From: Aquirufa sp.
Lineage (GTDB): Bacteria; Bacteroidota; Bacteroidia; Cytophagales; Spirosomataceae
Length of the DNA: 22,513 nucleotides
Assembly: GCA_030833145.1 (NCBI GenBank)
Contig: JAURHT010000017.1
Coordinates: 1-22,513 of the forward strand
Reading direction: 5' to 3'
Position 1 is the first letter of the stretch. Each line of letters begins with the position of its first letter. Below, piece after piece: positions 1 through 7,157 of the stretch. The notes under the pieces are model-generated. The model was not told the DNA's origin, did not search any database, and saw only the letters and a program-made list of their open reading frames with translations. The translations under genes and the position numbers were made by a program.

Positions 1-206
1 ATTAAAGTTTTTTCGAAACCGTTCTTGTTGATTGTGCGAATTGCTTTCGCAGAAACCTTCATACGAACCAAAACACCTTCTGACTCTATGAAGAATTTCT
101 TCGTTTGTAAGTTCGGGTAGAACTTACGCTTAGTCTTGTTATTAGCGTGAGAAACGTTGTTTCCTACTTGAGTTTTGCGTCCTGTAATTTGACAAACCTT
201 TGCCAT
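1..206 (-). CDS. rpmB: 50S ribosomal protein L28 (3' end cut by window edge)
   Basis: Structural protein of the large ribosomal subunit. The reverse-strand translation starts MAKVCQITGRKTQVGNN and continues through VSHANNKTKRKFYPNLQTKK and later KVSAKAIRTINKNG, which is a clear L28 pattern. The ATG is at 206-204. Sixty-eight codons are visible and the frame is still open at base 1, so only the last few residues of this usually 70-80 residue protein are missing. In Bacteroidota rpmG commonly follows rpmB, so that gene is probably just outside the window. A good promoter match lies 40-70 bases upstream. Identity is confident. Confidence 0.95.
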   Translation of the reverse strand, partial: MAKVCQITGRKTQVGNNVSHANNKTKRKFYPNLQTKKFFIESEGVLVRMKVSAKAIRTINKNGFEKTL

Positions 207-246
207 CGTATCTATTATTTAAAATTGTTCTTTCCTAAAGCGATTG

Positions 247-278
247 CAAAATTAGAAAATATTTTGAAATAACCCAAA
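247..278 (-). promoter_or_regulatory. Bacteroidota-type promoter of rpmB
   Basis: On the minus strand TTTG (278-275) is followed after 20 bases by TAATTTTG (254-247). This fits the -33 TTTG / -7 TAnnTTTG pattern known for the primary sigma factor of Bacteroidota. It predicts transcription starting around 240-243 and a leader of about 35 bases before the rpmB ATG. It is one of the two best-spaced promoter matches in the window. The assignment rests on pattern only. Confidence 0.6.
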
Positions 279-314
279 CCTCCATCGAAAATTTATAAAA
301 TGGCAGACAATGTG

Positions 315-322
315 TATCTTTG
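315..322 (+). promoter_or_regulatory. -7 box TATCTTTG abutting the start codon at 326
   Basis: TATCTTTG matches the Bacteroidota -7 consensus TAnnTTTG exactly. It ends only three bases before the ATG at 326, so the predicted transcript would begin at or within a few bases of the start codon. No convincing TTTG -33 box is seen 19-21 bases upstream, which lowers confidence. Confidence 0.4.
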
Positions 323-325
323 AGT

Positions 326-1444
326 ATGGCTAAGCGTAATTCGAAGGCACCCCTAAAGAAAAAAATCATCTCTTCCCTGATCTGGTTAGGAACATTGCCA
401 TTGTGCCTTTACACACTTTTGACCTACCTTTTAAGCTATTCTCTCATCGTAGAACACTGGTTTGCTGGCTTTATCATGATGACAATGCCCTATGCCCAGT
501 TGTTGTGCCTTATCTCCTTGATTTACTGGGTTTTTCAGCGAGCGAAGCGAGCGCTTTTGCCCTTGATCGTGCTATCGCTGGGTTATGGATTTATCGGTAG
601 ACACATTAGTTTTAATCAACCGGTGGCGACTTTAGAGAAACCGCTGACGGTGATGAGTTACAATGTTTTTGGCATGTATTCGAATGAGTATGAGGCCAAA
701 AAAGAACAATTAGAAGACCTCAAAAAATTCATCCGCGATTACGACGCAGACATTAAATGTTTCCAAGAATTTTATTCCCATTCAGATCGCAAGGCCTACC
801 ACACGGTCTCTTTCTTGAAGGAAAAATACCCGCATTACTCCTTTATTCCACTAAAAAAGCAATTATTTGATTCTCACGAAAAAATGGGCCTAGTGGTTTT
901 CTCAAAATACCCCATCATCCACGAAGAGGGCGAACAATTTGAAAATTCAGCGAATGGCTATCTGTTAACTGATATTGTGAAGGATCAAGACACGATTCGG
1001 GTAATCAACTTACAGCTGTGGTCCATGGGCATTCGGGTGAATAAGATGACTTCGAAAATTCGTTTGCAAGATTATACAGATGCTAAAAAAGAAGGCCGTG
1101 GCATCATCTCCTCCCTTCGCAAAGGCTTTATTGAGCACAAAAAGGAGATGGACAAAATCAATCGCCTCATCCAAAAAAGCCCCTATCCCATCATAGTCGT
1201 AGGAGACTTAAACGAAACTCCTTCTGGCTGGGCCTATGGAACAATTCGGGAACGATTGAAAAATTCCTTCGAAGAAGCGGGATCTGGTTTTGGCTTTACG
1301 TTAAATCGCAGCCCGTATTTAGTCCGGATAGACGATCAATTCTTCTCAGAGGAGTGGAAAGCGATCAATTTCCAAACCTTGCGCAACATCAAATACTCCG
1401 ACCACTTCCCTACCGTGGGTCAATACCTCTTGCATGGAAAATAA
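326..1444 (+). CDS. membrane-anchored endonuclease/exonuclease/phosphatase-family protein
   Basis: 372 residues with two parts. The first ~95 residues hold a lysine-rich N-terminus and about three hydrophobic helices (roughly 14-38, 43-68 and 75-92), which should anchor the protein in the inner membrane. The rest is an EEP (DNase I-like) phosphoesterase domain: N113 in MSYNVFG, E148 in CFQEF, D294/N296 in VVGDLNETP and D359-H360 in YSDHFP. The position that usually holds His in the N-x-H-L motif reads N-L-Q-L, with Gln at 230. The substrate (nucleic acid, phospholipid or sugar phosphate) cannot be told from sequence. ATG 326 is preferred over the in-frame TTG at 320, which lies inside the -7 promoter box. 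The gene overlaps the next one by 11 bases, so the two are probably cotranscribed. Confidence 0.85.
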   Translation: MAKRNSKAPLKKKIISSLIWLGTLPLCLYTLLTYLLSYSLIVEHWFAGFIMMTMPYAQLLCLISLIYWVFQRAKRALLPLIVLSLGYGFIGRHISFNQPVATLEKPLTVMSYNVFGMYSNEYEAKKEQLEDLKKFIRDYDADIKCFQEFYSHSDRKAYHTVSFLKEKYPHYSFIPLKKQLFDSHEKMGLVVFSKYPIIHEEGEQFENSANGYLLTDIVKDQDTIRVINLQLWSMGIRVNKMTSKIRLQDYTDAKKEGRGIISSLRKGFIEHKKEMDKINRLIQKSPYPIIVVGDLNETPSGWAYGTIRERLKNSFEEAGSGFGFTLNRSPYLVRIDDQFFSEEWKAINFQTLRNIKYSDHFPTVGQYLLHGK

Positions 1445-2753
1445 GCTTTGGAAGGTTTTAGGTACCGGCTTCGGGATCGCTGTCACACTAGGCGGAACCG
1501 TGGGAACCGGCATCTTACGTAAACCAGGCCCCATTGCAGCTTCCTTACAAGACCCCGGATTAATCCTCAGTTTATGGGTTTTAGTGGCCATTTATGCCTT
1601 GTTAGGGGTGAGCTGTGTGTTGGAATTAAGTTTATCCATTCCCAAAGCAGGGTCTTGGTATGGCTACGCGGAACGGGCTTTTGGCCGTTATATCGGTTTC
1701 CTTGTCGGACTAACGAGCTGGCTTGGAACTGTTACTGCACTCGGTTTTGGATCCTATACGTTTAGTGAATACCTCATCATTGTTTTCCCCGGCTTAAGCC
1801 CTTATTTAGTCTATTGCGCTATTGGAATCCTCGCCTTATTGTGGTTTTTCCATCAATTAGGGGTGGTGATGGCTGGTAAATCCCAAGAATGGCTGAGTGG
1901 CATCAAGGCTTTGGCCTTATTGATTTTCATCGCCATCTGCTTTGTATACGGTGGTGGGGGAGTTTTTGCGGAACAGACACATGTACCTACGGGATTGCCT
2001 TTAACTACCGGCATTATGACGGCCTTGTTATCGATCTTTTATGCGTTCGACGGATGGCACACCGCTAGTTATTTCACGGAAGAAAATAAGGATCCTGTTA
2101 AATCAATGCCAAAATCGATGTTCATCGGCGTCATAATCGTGGCATTTATCTATTTGTTGATCAATGTGGGCATCTTGTATAGTCTACCTCTCGAAACCCT
2201 TTCATCGAGTAAATTAGCGGCAGCGGACACGATGAAAGCCTTGTTTGGTGCAGATATGGGACGCTGGATTACCGTCTTTTTGATGCTGAGTATCCTAGGA
2301 ATATTAAACACTCAGGTGATGTTCGCCCCCCGCGTGATCTATTCGATGAGCCGCGATGGACTATTTTTCAAACAAGCTGAAAAAGTAAATGCAGCCGGCT
2401 CCCCTACTACAGCCACTCACCTAACCGTCTTCGCCGCTTGCCTGTTTCTGTTAGCTGGTAAAGAAATTAACGAACGTCTCTCGGACATCGCGACCTTCTT
2501 TTTTGTGGCTAGTTATTTAGCTGGATTCTCCTCTTTATTGCGCCTTCGTGTGAGCGAACCTGATTTAAAGCGCCCTTATTTAGCTTGGGGATATCCCGTT
2601 TTACCGTGGATTCTAGTGATCATCTCCACCCTATTCTTGATAGGCACCTTGGTGACAAATTTGGGGAGTGTGGTGTATGTGGTAGGGTTTATCCTAGCTA
2701 GCTTTTTGATTTTCAAATTTGGTGGACTTTCTAGTCCAAAGAATAAAGCATAA
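1434..2753 (+). CDS. APC-superfamily amino acid permease
   Basis: 439 residues, strongly hydrophobic, with about 12 predicted membrane helices, as is usual for the amino acid-polyamine-organocation superfamily. The N-terminus has the family signature GGTVGTGILRKPG, whose glycines form the unwound part of helix 1 that binds the substrate. Later landmarks are YAFDGWHTASYFTEENKDP (helix 6 and the following loop) and FAPRVIYSMSRDGLFF (helix 8 region). It probably imports or exchanges an amino acid across the inner membrane; the substrate is unknown. It starts inside the last 11 bases of the upstream EEP gene. Its last codons, encoding N-K-A and the stop, lie in the left arm of the inverted repeat at 2744-2857. 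Confidence 0.9.
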   Translation: MENKLWKVLGTGFGIAVTLGGTVGTGILRKPGPIAASLQDPGLILSLWVLVAIYALLGVSCVLELSLSIPKAGSWYGYAERAFGRYIGFLVGLTSWLGTVTALGFGSYTFSEYLIIVFPGLSPYLVYCAIGILALLWFFHQLGVVMAGKSQEWLSGIKALALLIFIAICFVYGGGGVFAEQTHVPTGLPLTTGIMTALLSIFYAFDGWHTASYFTEENKDPVKSMPKSMFIGVIIVAFIYLLINVGILYSLPLETLSSSKLAAADTMKALFGADMGRWITVFLMLSILGILNTQVMFAPRVIYSMSRDGLFFKQAEKVNAAGSPTTATHLTVFAACLFLLAGKEINERLSDIATFFFVASYLAGFSSLLRLRVSEPDLKRPYLAWGYPVLPWILVIISTLFLIGTLVTNLGSVVYVVGFILASFLIFKFGGLSSPKNKA

Positions 2754-2857
2754 AGCACAAAGAATAAAGTAGGATTCGCCTACGGCGATTAATTTAGAAA
2801 TGTTTTTTCCTACGGACTCATTCCCTACGGACTTTATTCTTTGTGCTTTATGCTTTA
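2738..2857. repeat. heptamer-built perfect inverted repeat between convergent genes
   Basis: The arms at 2744-2770 and 2831-2857 are perfect reverse complements over 27 bases, separated by 60 bases. Each arm is a degenerate tandem heptamer: read on the plus strand from 2741 the left arm is GAATAAA, GCATAAA, GCACAAA, GAATAAA, then GT. The 12-mer CAAAGAATAAAG occurs directly repeated at about 2737 and 2758. The spacer holds a small hairpin (TCGCC-TAC-GGCGA, 2776-2788) and three copies of CCTACGG (2779, 2809, 2824). The left arm covers the stop codon of the permease and the right arm ends four bases from the stop of the PBP4 gene. It could serve as a two-way transcription terminator, though it has no U-tract of the usual form, or be a dispersed intergenic repeat. 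No transposase is present. Confidence 0.85.
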
Positions 2858-2861
2858 ATTT

Positions 2862-4109
2862 TCAATGTATCGCCCTCAAAAAATCCACCACCGACTTCTT
2901 AATATCTCTCACTGGCGCATTGCCTAAATTAGATAAGACTGAGAAGGCAAGCATCTTACCGTCTTTGGTGAGATAATACCCCGAAAGATCATAGGTATTC
3001 CCGAAGGAGCCTGACTTTGCCCAAATTCGAACGCCCTCATTCAGATCCTGCACATTGCGCATCGTACCTGTTTTACTGGCTTCAGGCAACAAGGTATATA
3101 AACGATCTGGAGCCACTTCTTTCGCTAATAACTCTAGGATGTGGATGAAATCCTTTGGCCTAATTAAATTATAGCGTGATAAACCGGAGCCATCTACCCA
3201 ACGAATATCGGCCAAAAATTCATTTCCTGGCTCTTTTTTCAGATTCTCTATTACCTGACTGGGATCCCAACCTTTTTCAGCCGCAATCATTACCAATAAC
3301 TGTTCCGCTACCGCATTATCACTTTCGTGCAACATAGGCAAGTACAAACTGTCCATCTTCCCGGCATAGAAAATACGGGCATCCGGATGAACCGCAAGCG
3401 GCATGGTCTCTACCGATTTATGTAAGGTATCCGTCAATAAAAAAGTTGTCATATCGGGAGAGGTAATGAATGGCACGTCTTGGGATCCATATTTCTCTGA
3501 AGTCAAAACTGGTAATTCAAACTGATTCGATAGGCGGTTGCGTCTTACTTCTTTAGTAGTTCCTGTTTTAGAAACGGCTTCGAAAGCATCCGGCAAAATC
3601 TTCCAGCGTTTCGCGGAAGCAGAGAAATTCACCAAGTTCGCATACAAAGGCATATCCGATATTTCAGCCGAATAGTGGTCATTATAATCATCCCAAGCCC
3701 AGCCTGAGCCCATTAAAGGGATTGGTTTCATTGGCGATCCATACACTAAAACTTTCGATGAAGCCGCTAAGAAATCACGCAAGGCGGTGTTCTTGATGGT
3801 AGGATGCAGGTTAGAGATATCGCCTGTACCCCAGAAAAAGAGGGTGTCTTTCGTTTCGCGGTATTTAAAGGAAGGAATTTGACTTCCTAGTATTCTGTTG
3901 GCTTGCAAAAAGGTCAACAGCTTCATGTTAGAAGCCGGCATGAAATAGTGATCCGCATTCTTTTCGAATAATACCTTTCCAGTAGAAAGGTCCTTAATCA
4001 TGACGCCACTGGCCCGCTGAGCGAGACTAGATTCGTTAAAGGCGATCTGTAAATGGGAGCTTTGGCAACCTGCTAAAGCGAACAGCAATAAAAAGGCTAA
4101 ATTTTTCAT
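2862..4109 (-). CDS. dacB: D-alanyl-D-alanine carboxypeptidase/endopeptidase, PBP4 type (peptidase S13), lipoprotein
   Basis: Low-molecular-mass penicillin-binding protein that trims or cuts peptidoglycan peptides in the periplasm. The N-terminus is a lipoprotein signal with lipobox LAGC (Cys15). All three active-site motifs are present: S60-N-M-K63 in PASNMK, S263-D-N265 in HESDNAVAEQ and K365-S-G in AKSGSFG, a common variant of KTG. The ~200 residues between the first two motifs match the inserted domains of S13 enzymes. At 415 residues it is a little shorter than E. coli PBP4. Thr-Lys-rich stretches TGTTKEVRR and KTGTMRN fall outside the canonical motif spacing. It is transcribed divergently from the symporter at 4161 and ends at the heptamer repeat. 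The gene symbol is by family analogy. Confidence 0.88.
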   Translation of the reverse strand: MKNLAFLLLFALAGCQSSHLQIAFNESSLAQRASGVMIKDLSTGKVLFEKNADHYFMPASNMKLLTFLQANRILGSQIPSFKYRETKDTLFFWGTGDISNLHPTIKNTALRDFLAASSKVLVYGSPMKPIPLMGSGWAWDDYNDHYSAEISDMPLYANLVNFSASAKRWKILPDAFEAVSKTGTTKEVRRNRLSNQFELPVLTSEKYGSQDVPFITSPDMTTFLLTDTLHKSVETMPLAVHPDARIFYAGKMDSLYLPMLHESDNAVAEQLLVMIAAEKGWDPSQVIENLKKEPGNEFLADIRWVDGSGLSRYNLIRPKDFIHILELLAKEVAPDRLYTLLPEASKTGTMRNVQDLNEGVRIWAKSGSFGNTYDLSGYYLTKDGKMLAFSVLSNLGNAPVRDIKKSVVDFLRAIH

Positions 4110-4132
4110 AGGATAAAGGTAAAAGGTTTTCG

Positions 4133-4140
4133 TATTTTTG
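4133..4140 (+). promoter_or_regulatory. -7 box TATTTTTG upstream of the symporter
   Basis: An exact TAnnTTTG match 20 bases before the ATG at 4161, in the short intergenic region shared with the divergent PBP4 gene. It predicts a leader of about 14-16 bases. No good TTTG -33 element is visible at 19-21 bases upstream. Confidence 0.45.
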
Positions 4141-4160
4141 GGCTCATTTTAACCAAAAGA

Positions 4161-5537
4161 ATGCTCGTAGGCTTTGTCATTTTTTACCTCGCTTTGAACC
4201 TGGCCGTGGGCTGGTGGGCTAGTAAAAAGGTAAATTCCACTCAGGATTTTGTGTTGGCTGGACGTTCATTGCCCTTTGCGTTGGCCACGATGGTTACTTT
4301 TGCGACCTGGTTCGGATCTGAAACGATTTTAGGTGCGCCTAAGGAATTCGTGCACGGTGGCGTCTTGGCGATTATTGAGGAACCTTTTGGTGCGGCAGTC
4401 GGCTTGTTTTTAGTGGGAGCCATTTATGCGCGAAAACTGTATCCCTTACCCGTATTGACCTTCAGTGATTATTTCCGTTTGCGTTTTGGTGCCTTTTCTG
4501 AGAAGCTTTCGGCGGTGATTATGATCCCGTCCTATTTCGGGTGGATTTCTGCCCAATTAGTGGCATTAGGGCTTACAATGCACCTTTTATTACCTATTTC
4601 TGTAGAGATGGGAATCATCATTGGCGCGCTCTTAGTGATGGCCTATACCCTATTAGGAGGTATGTGGTCGATCTCGGTGACGGACTTTTTCCACAACATT
4701 ATCCTCATTGCTGGGCTACTATTTTTAGCCTATTTGTTATGGGCCAAAGTCCCAGATTTCACCCAACTCCTCTCTTCACAACCCAAAGGTTTTTTCCGAG
4801 GGATCCCGAGAGAAAACACGTGGAAAGATTGGCTAGTCTACGGCGCCGCCTGGATCACCATCGGGTTCGGATCTATTCCCCAACAAGATATTTTTCAGCG
4901 TGTGATGTCCGCAAAGAGTGAAAAAGTAGCAGCGAGAGCGAGTATTGCGGCAGGAGCGATGTATTTGACAGTGGCGCTTTTGCCCTTGCTAATTGCCTTT
5001 ATAGCCGTTCGTTTATACCCTTCGCTATTGACCGAAGACGACTTATTGATTCCCACATTAGTGATGAAGTTCACGCCTCGGGCGATGCAAGTATTGTTTT
5101 TAGGCGCCTTATTATCAGCCTTGTTAAGTACTACTTCAGGAGCCATTTTAGCCCCGGCCTCCGTTCTAGGTGAAAACATTTTGAAACCTTTGATGCGCCG
5201 TCCATCCGACAAAATCGTGTTATTATTTATCCGGATATCGGTGGTTTTAGTTACTTTGGCCTGTATTATTATGGCTATTGAACGCCAAAACATCTTCGAA
5301 CTGGTGGGAGAAGCTTCTGCCTTCAGCCTCGTTTCCCTCTTTATTCCGCTGAATGCAGGACTTTGGTGGAAGAGAACGACTCCTTGGGGAAGTCACTTGA
5401 GTATGGTATTGGGATTGGTTTTTTGGGGCTATTTTCACTTTATCAGCCCGTCAGAAATTCCAGCAGTGTGGTTTGGTTTACTGGCCGGATTGATCGGCTT
5501 GCTGGCAGGAAATCAAATTAAAGCCAAATCTGCTTAA
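4161..5537 (+). CDS. sodium:solute symporter (SSS family)
   Basis: 458-residue integral membrane protein with about 12-13 hydrophobic segments. Family landmarks are the N-terminal STQDFVLAGRSLPF (the loop after helix 1), then ATWFGSETILGAPKEF, the GGMWSISVTDFFHNIIL segment typical of the middle of SSS proteins, GSIPQQDIFQRVMSAKSE, and LGALLSALLSTTSGAILAPAS, the conserved Ser/Thr-rich helix that contributes to sodium binding in this fold. It probably couples sodium entry to uptake of a small solute; the substrate is not predictable. Its last 20 bases overlap the 3' end of the convergent Nudix gene. Confidence 0.9.
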   Translation: MLVGFVIFYLALNLAVGWWASKKVNSTQDFVLAGRSLPFALATMVTFATWFGSETILGAPKEFVHGGVLAIIEEPFGAAVGLFLVGAIYARKLYPLPVLTFSDYFRLRFGAFSEKLSAVIMIPSYFGWISAQLVALGLTMHLLLPISVEMGIIIGALLVMAYTLLGGMWSISVTDFFHNIILIAGLLFLAYLLWAKVPDFTQLLSSQPKGFFRGIPRENTWKDWLVYGAAWITIGFGSIPQQDIFQRVMSAKSEKVAARASIAAGAMYLTVALLPLLIAFIAVRLYPSLLTEDDLLIPTLVMKFTPRAMQVLFLGALLSALLSTTSGAILAPASVLGENILKPLMRRPSDKIVLLFIRISVVLVTLACIIMAIERQNIFELVGEASAFSLVSLFIPLNAGLWWKRTTPWGSHLSMVLGLVFWGYFHFISPSEIPAVWFGLLAGLIGLLAGNQIKAKSA

Positions 5538-5955
5538 GCGTCCCCATGTATTGTCCTTTCTTCCCTGTGTGAATAAAATCAAGGATGGCGTCATTTAGCG
5601 CTGGATAGACATTCAATTCCGCTATTTTATCCGAAGGTACCCAGACTAAATCATTTGCCGTTGTTTCTTCTGAATGCAACTGCGGAATTCCTCCTACAAT
5701 ATCTCCTTCAAAAATCAGGTGGGCACACGCTGCAAAATCAGCCGTGGCATGCACTTGTCCCACTGCGATTAAATCCCCCACTTCTACCTCGATACCTAAT
5801 TCCTCTTCACATTCTCGAGCAATGCAAACCGGAAATGTTTCTCCTGCATCTACATTACCCCCCGGCAAGGCGAATTTGCTGCCACCTGGATAATCATAGC
5901 GCATGAAAAGCACGTGATTATTTTCGATGATGAGTACAGCTGGTCTAATTCGCAT
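5518..5955 (-). CDS. Nudix hydrolase
   Basis: 145 residues, a single-domain Nudix protein that likely hydrolyses a nucleoside diphosphate linked to another moiety. The Nudix box is complete at about residues 33-55: GGNVDAGE, then seven residues, then RECEEELGI. All catalytic and metal-binding glutamates of GX5EX7REUXEEXGU are present, unlike the Nudix domain at 17052-17798. The residues after the box (QVHATADFAACAHLIFEGDI) fit the ADP-ribose/MutT-like group but do not fix a substrate. The stop codon lies inside the symporter's 3' end, a 20-base tail-to-tail overlap. The upstream region is shared with the divergent Nif3 gene. Confidence 0.9.
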   Translation of the reverse strand: MRIRPAVLIIENNHVLFMRYDYPGGSKFALPGGNVDAGETFPVCIARECEEELGIEVEVGDLIAVGQVHATADFAACAHLIFEGDIVGGIPQLHSEETTANDLVWVPSDKIAELNVYPALNDAILDFIHTGKKGQYMGTLKQIWL

Positions 5956-5964
5956 AGGATTGGA

Positions 5965-5972
5965 TAAATTTG
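5965..5972 (+). promoter_or_regulatory. candidate -7 box TAAATTTG upstream of the Nif3 gene
   Basis: An exact TAnnTTTG match in the divergent region between the Nudix gene and the Nif3 gene. It would give a leader of about 50 bases before ATG 6029. No TTTG is found at the usual -33 distance, so this is tentative. Confidence 0.3.
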
Positions 5973-6028
5973 AAAGATTAAATATACCATTAGATTTCCT
6001 AAATTGCAGTCAAAATGAACGTATTGGT

Positions 6029-7120
6029 ATGCAAATAAGAGAAATTTGTCAGAAGATGGAAGATTGGGCACATGTAGCCTGGCAAGAATCCTAAGATAAT
6101 GCGGGTTTACTGGTGGGTGATCGTTCTGTGGAAGTGACAGGCGTATTAATCAGCCTAGATTGCACGGAGGAAGTGGTGGAGGAAGCCATCAAAAAAGGAT
6201 GCAATCTCATTGTCTCTCACCATCCCATCGTTTTCTCCGGTTTGAAGCGAATCACTGGCGCGAACTATGTAGAGCGAACAGTGATCAAGGCTATCCAAAA
6301 CAATATTGCTTTATACGCTTCCCACACGAATTTAGATCATGCTCCTAAAGGGGTAAGTTATCATTTAGCGTCGAAATTAGGCATTTCAGGTCGAGTGATG
6401 AAACCGATGCGCGATGCCTTAAAAGCGTTACAGTATTATGTTCCCGTTTCGCACGAAAAAGTAGTTCGAGAGGCTTTACATACAGCTGGAGCAGGAAATA
6501 TAGGGGAATATACCAATTGCAGTTTTACACAAGAGGGCTTAGGTCGTTTTCAGCCTTCCTCGGAGGCAAACCCGCATACGGGATCTGCTGGCATCTTATC
6601 AGAGGTGAACGAAGTGAAGGTGGAGATGATTTTCCCTACACATCTTTCGAATCAGATTTTGACTGCGTTAAAAGCTGCCCATCCTTACGAAGAAGTGGCC
6701 TATTCGATTCATTCACTGGATAATTCGTGGCAGGATGTGGGTGCTGGCTATGTGGGGACTTTAGAACAACCGTTAGATCCGACAGATTTTATTGCTTTTG
6801 CCAAAAAACGTTTAGGCCTACAAGCCCTTAAGCATACGGAATTACCTTCAAGACCTATTTCTAAAGTGGCCGTTTGTGGTGGAGCCGGAAGTTTCCTAAT
6901 AAAAGAGGCTGTAAAACAAGGTTGCGACGCCTACATTACAGCAGACATCAAGTACCACGAATTTTTTGACGCAGAAAATCAATGTTTAATCATCGATGTG
7001 GGGCATTACGAGTCTGAAGTCATGATTATTGATGCGATACATGACTATTTATCAAAAAAAATTAGTAATTTTGCCGTTCTGAAAAGTGAGACCAATACCA
7101 ATCCGGTACGTTTCGCTTAA
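6029..7120 (+). CDS. Nif3-like dinuclear metal-centre protein (YbgI/YqfO, DUF34), frame broken by an in-frame TAA at codon 22
   Basis: The frame opens at ATG 6029 (MQIREICQKMEDWAHVAWQES), meets TAA at 6092-6094, then continues DNAGLLVGDRSVEV without a shift. The Nif3 family has a conserved Y-D/E-N-x-G-L here, so TAA replaces the tyrosine codon by one base change. Without the stop the protein is 363 residues, normal for the three-part Bacteroidota form: N-terminal metal half (H64-H65 in SHHPIVF, D103 in HTNLD), a middle YqfO/CutA-like insert (EMIFPTHLSNQILTALKAA, HPYEEVAY) and a C-terminal half (VAVCGGAGSF, DVGHYESEV). After the stop the first usable start is GTG 6113, giving 335 residues without the first strand and helix. 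The rest looks fully conserved, so this is a recent mutation, a sequencing error or a gene using the later start. The family's biochemical role is not firmly settled. Confidence 0.85.
6092..6094 (+). other. in-frame TAA replacing the conserved Tyr codon of the Nif3 frame
   Basis: The sequence GAA-TCC-TAA-GAT-AAT-GCG is read in the same frame as both ATG 6029 and the rest of the protein. Tyrosine would be TAT or TAC. No frame change is needed on either side. Confidence 0.9.
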
Positions 7121-7157
7121 AACGAGAGAGGTTAGACAATTCAAATAAATTAGAATA

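Noticed and set aside
2738..2857. Heptamer repeat as a CRISPR array or insertion sequence end
   Set aside because: Units are contiguous without unique spacers, and there is no transposase or target duplication in view.
4895..5293. 132-codon open frame on the minus strand inside the symporter
   Set aside because: Shadow of a strongly supported membrane-protein gene; composition is K/N/T-rich with no family pattern.
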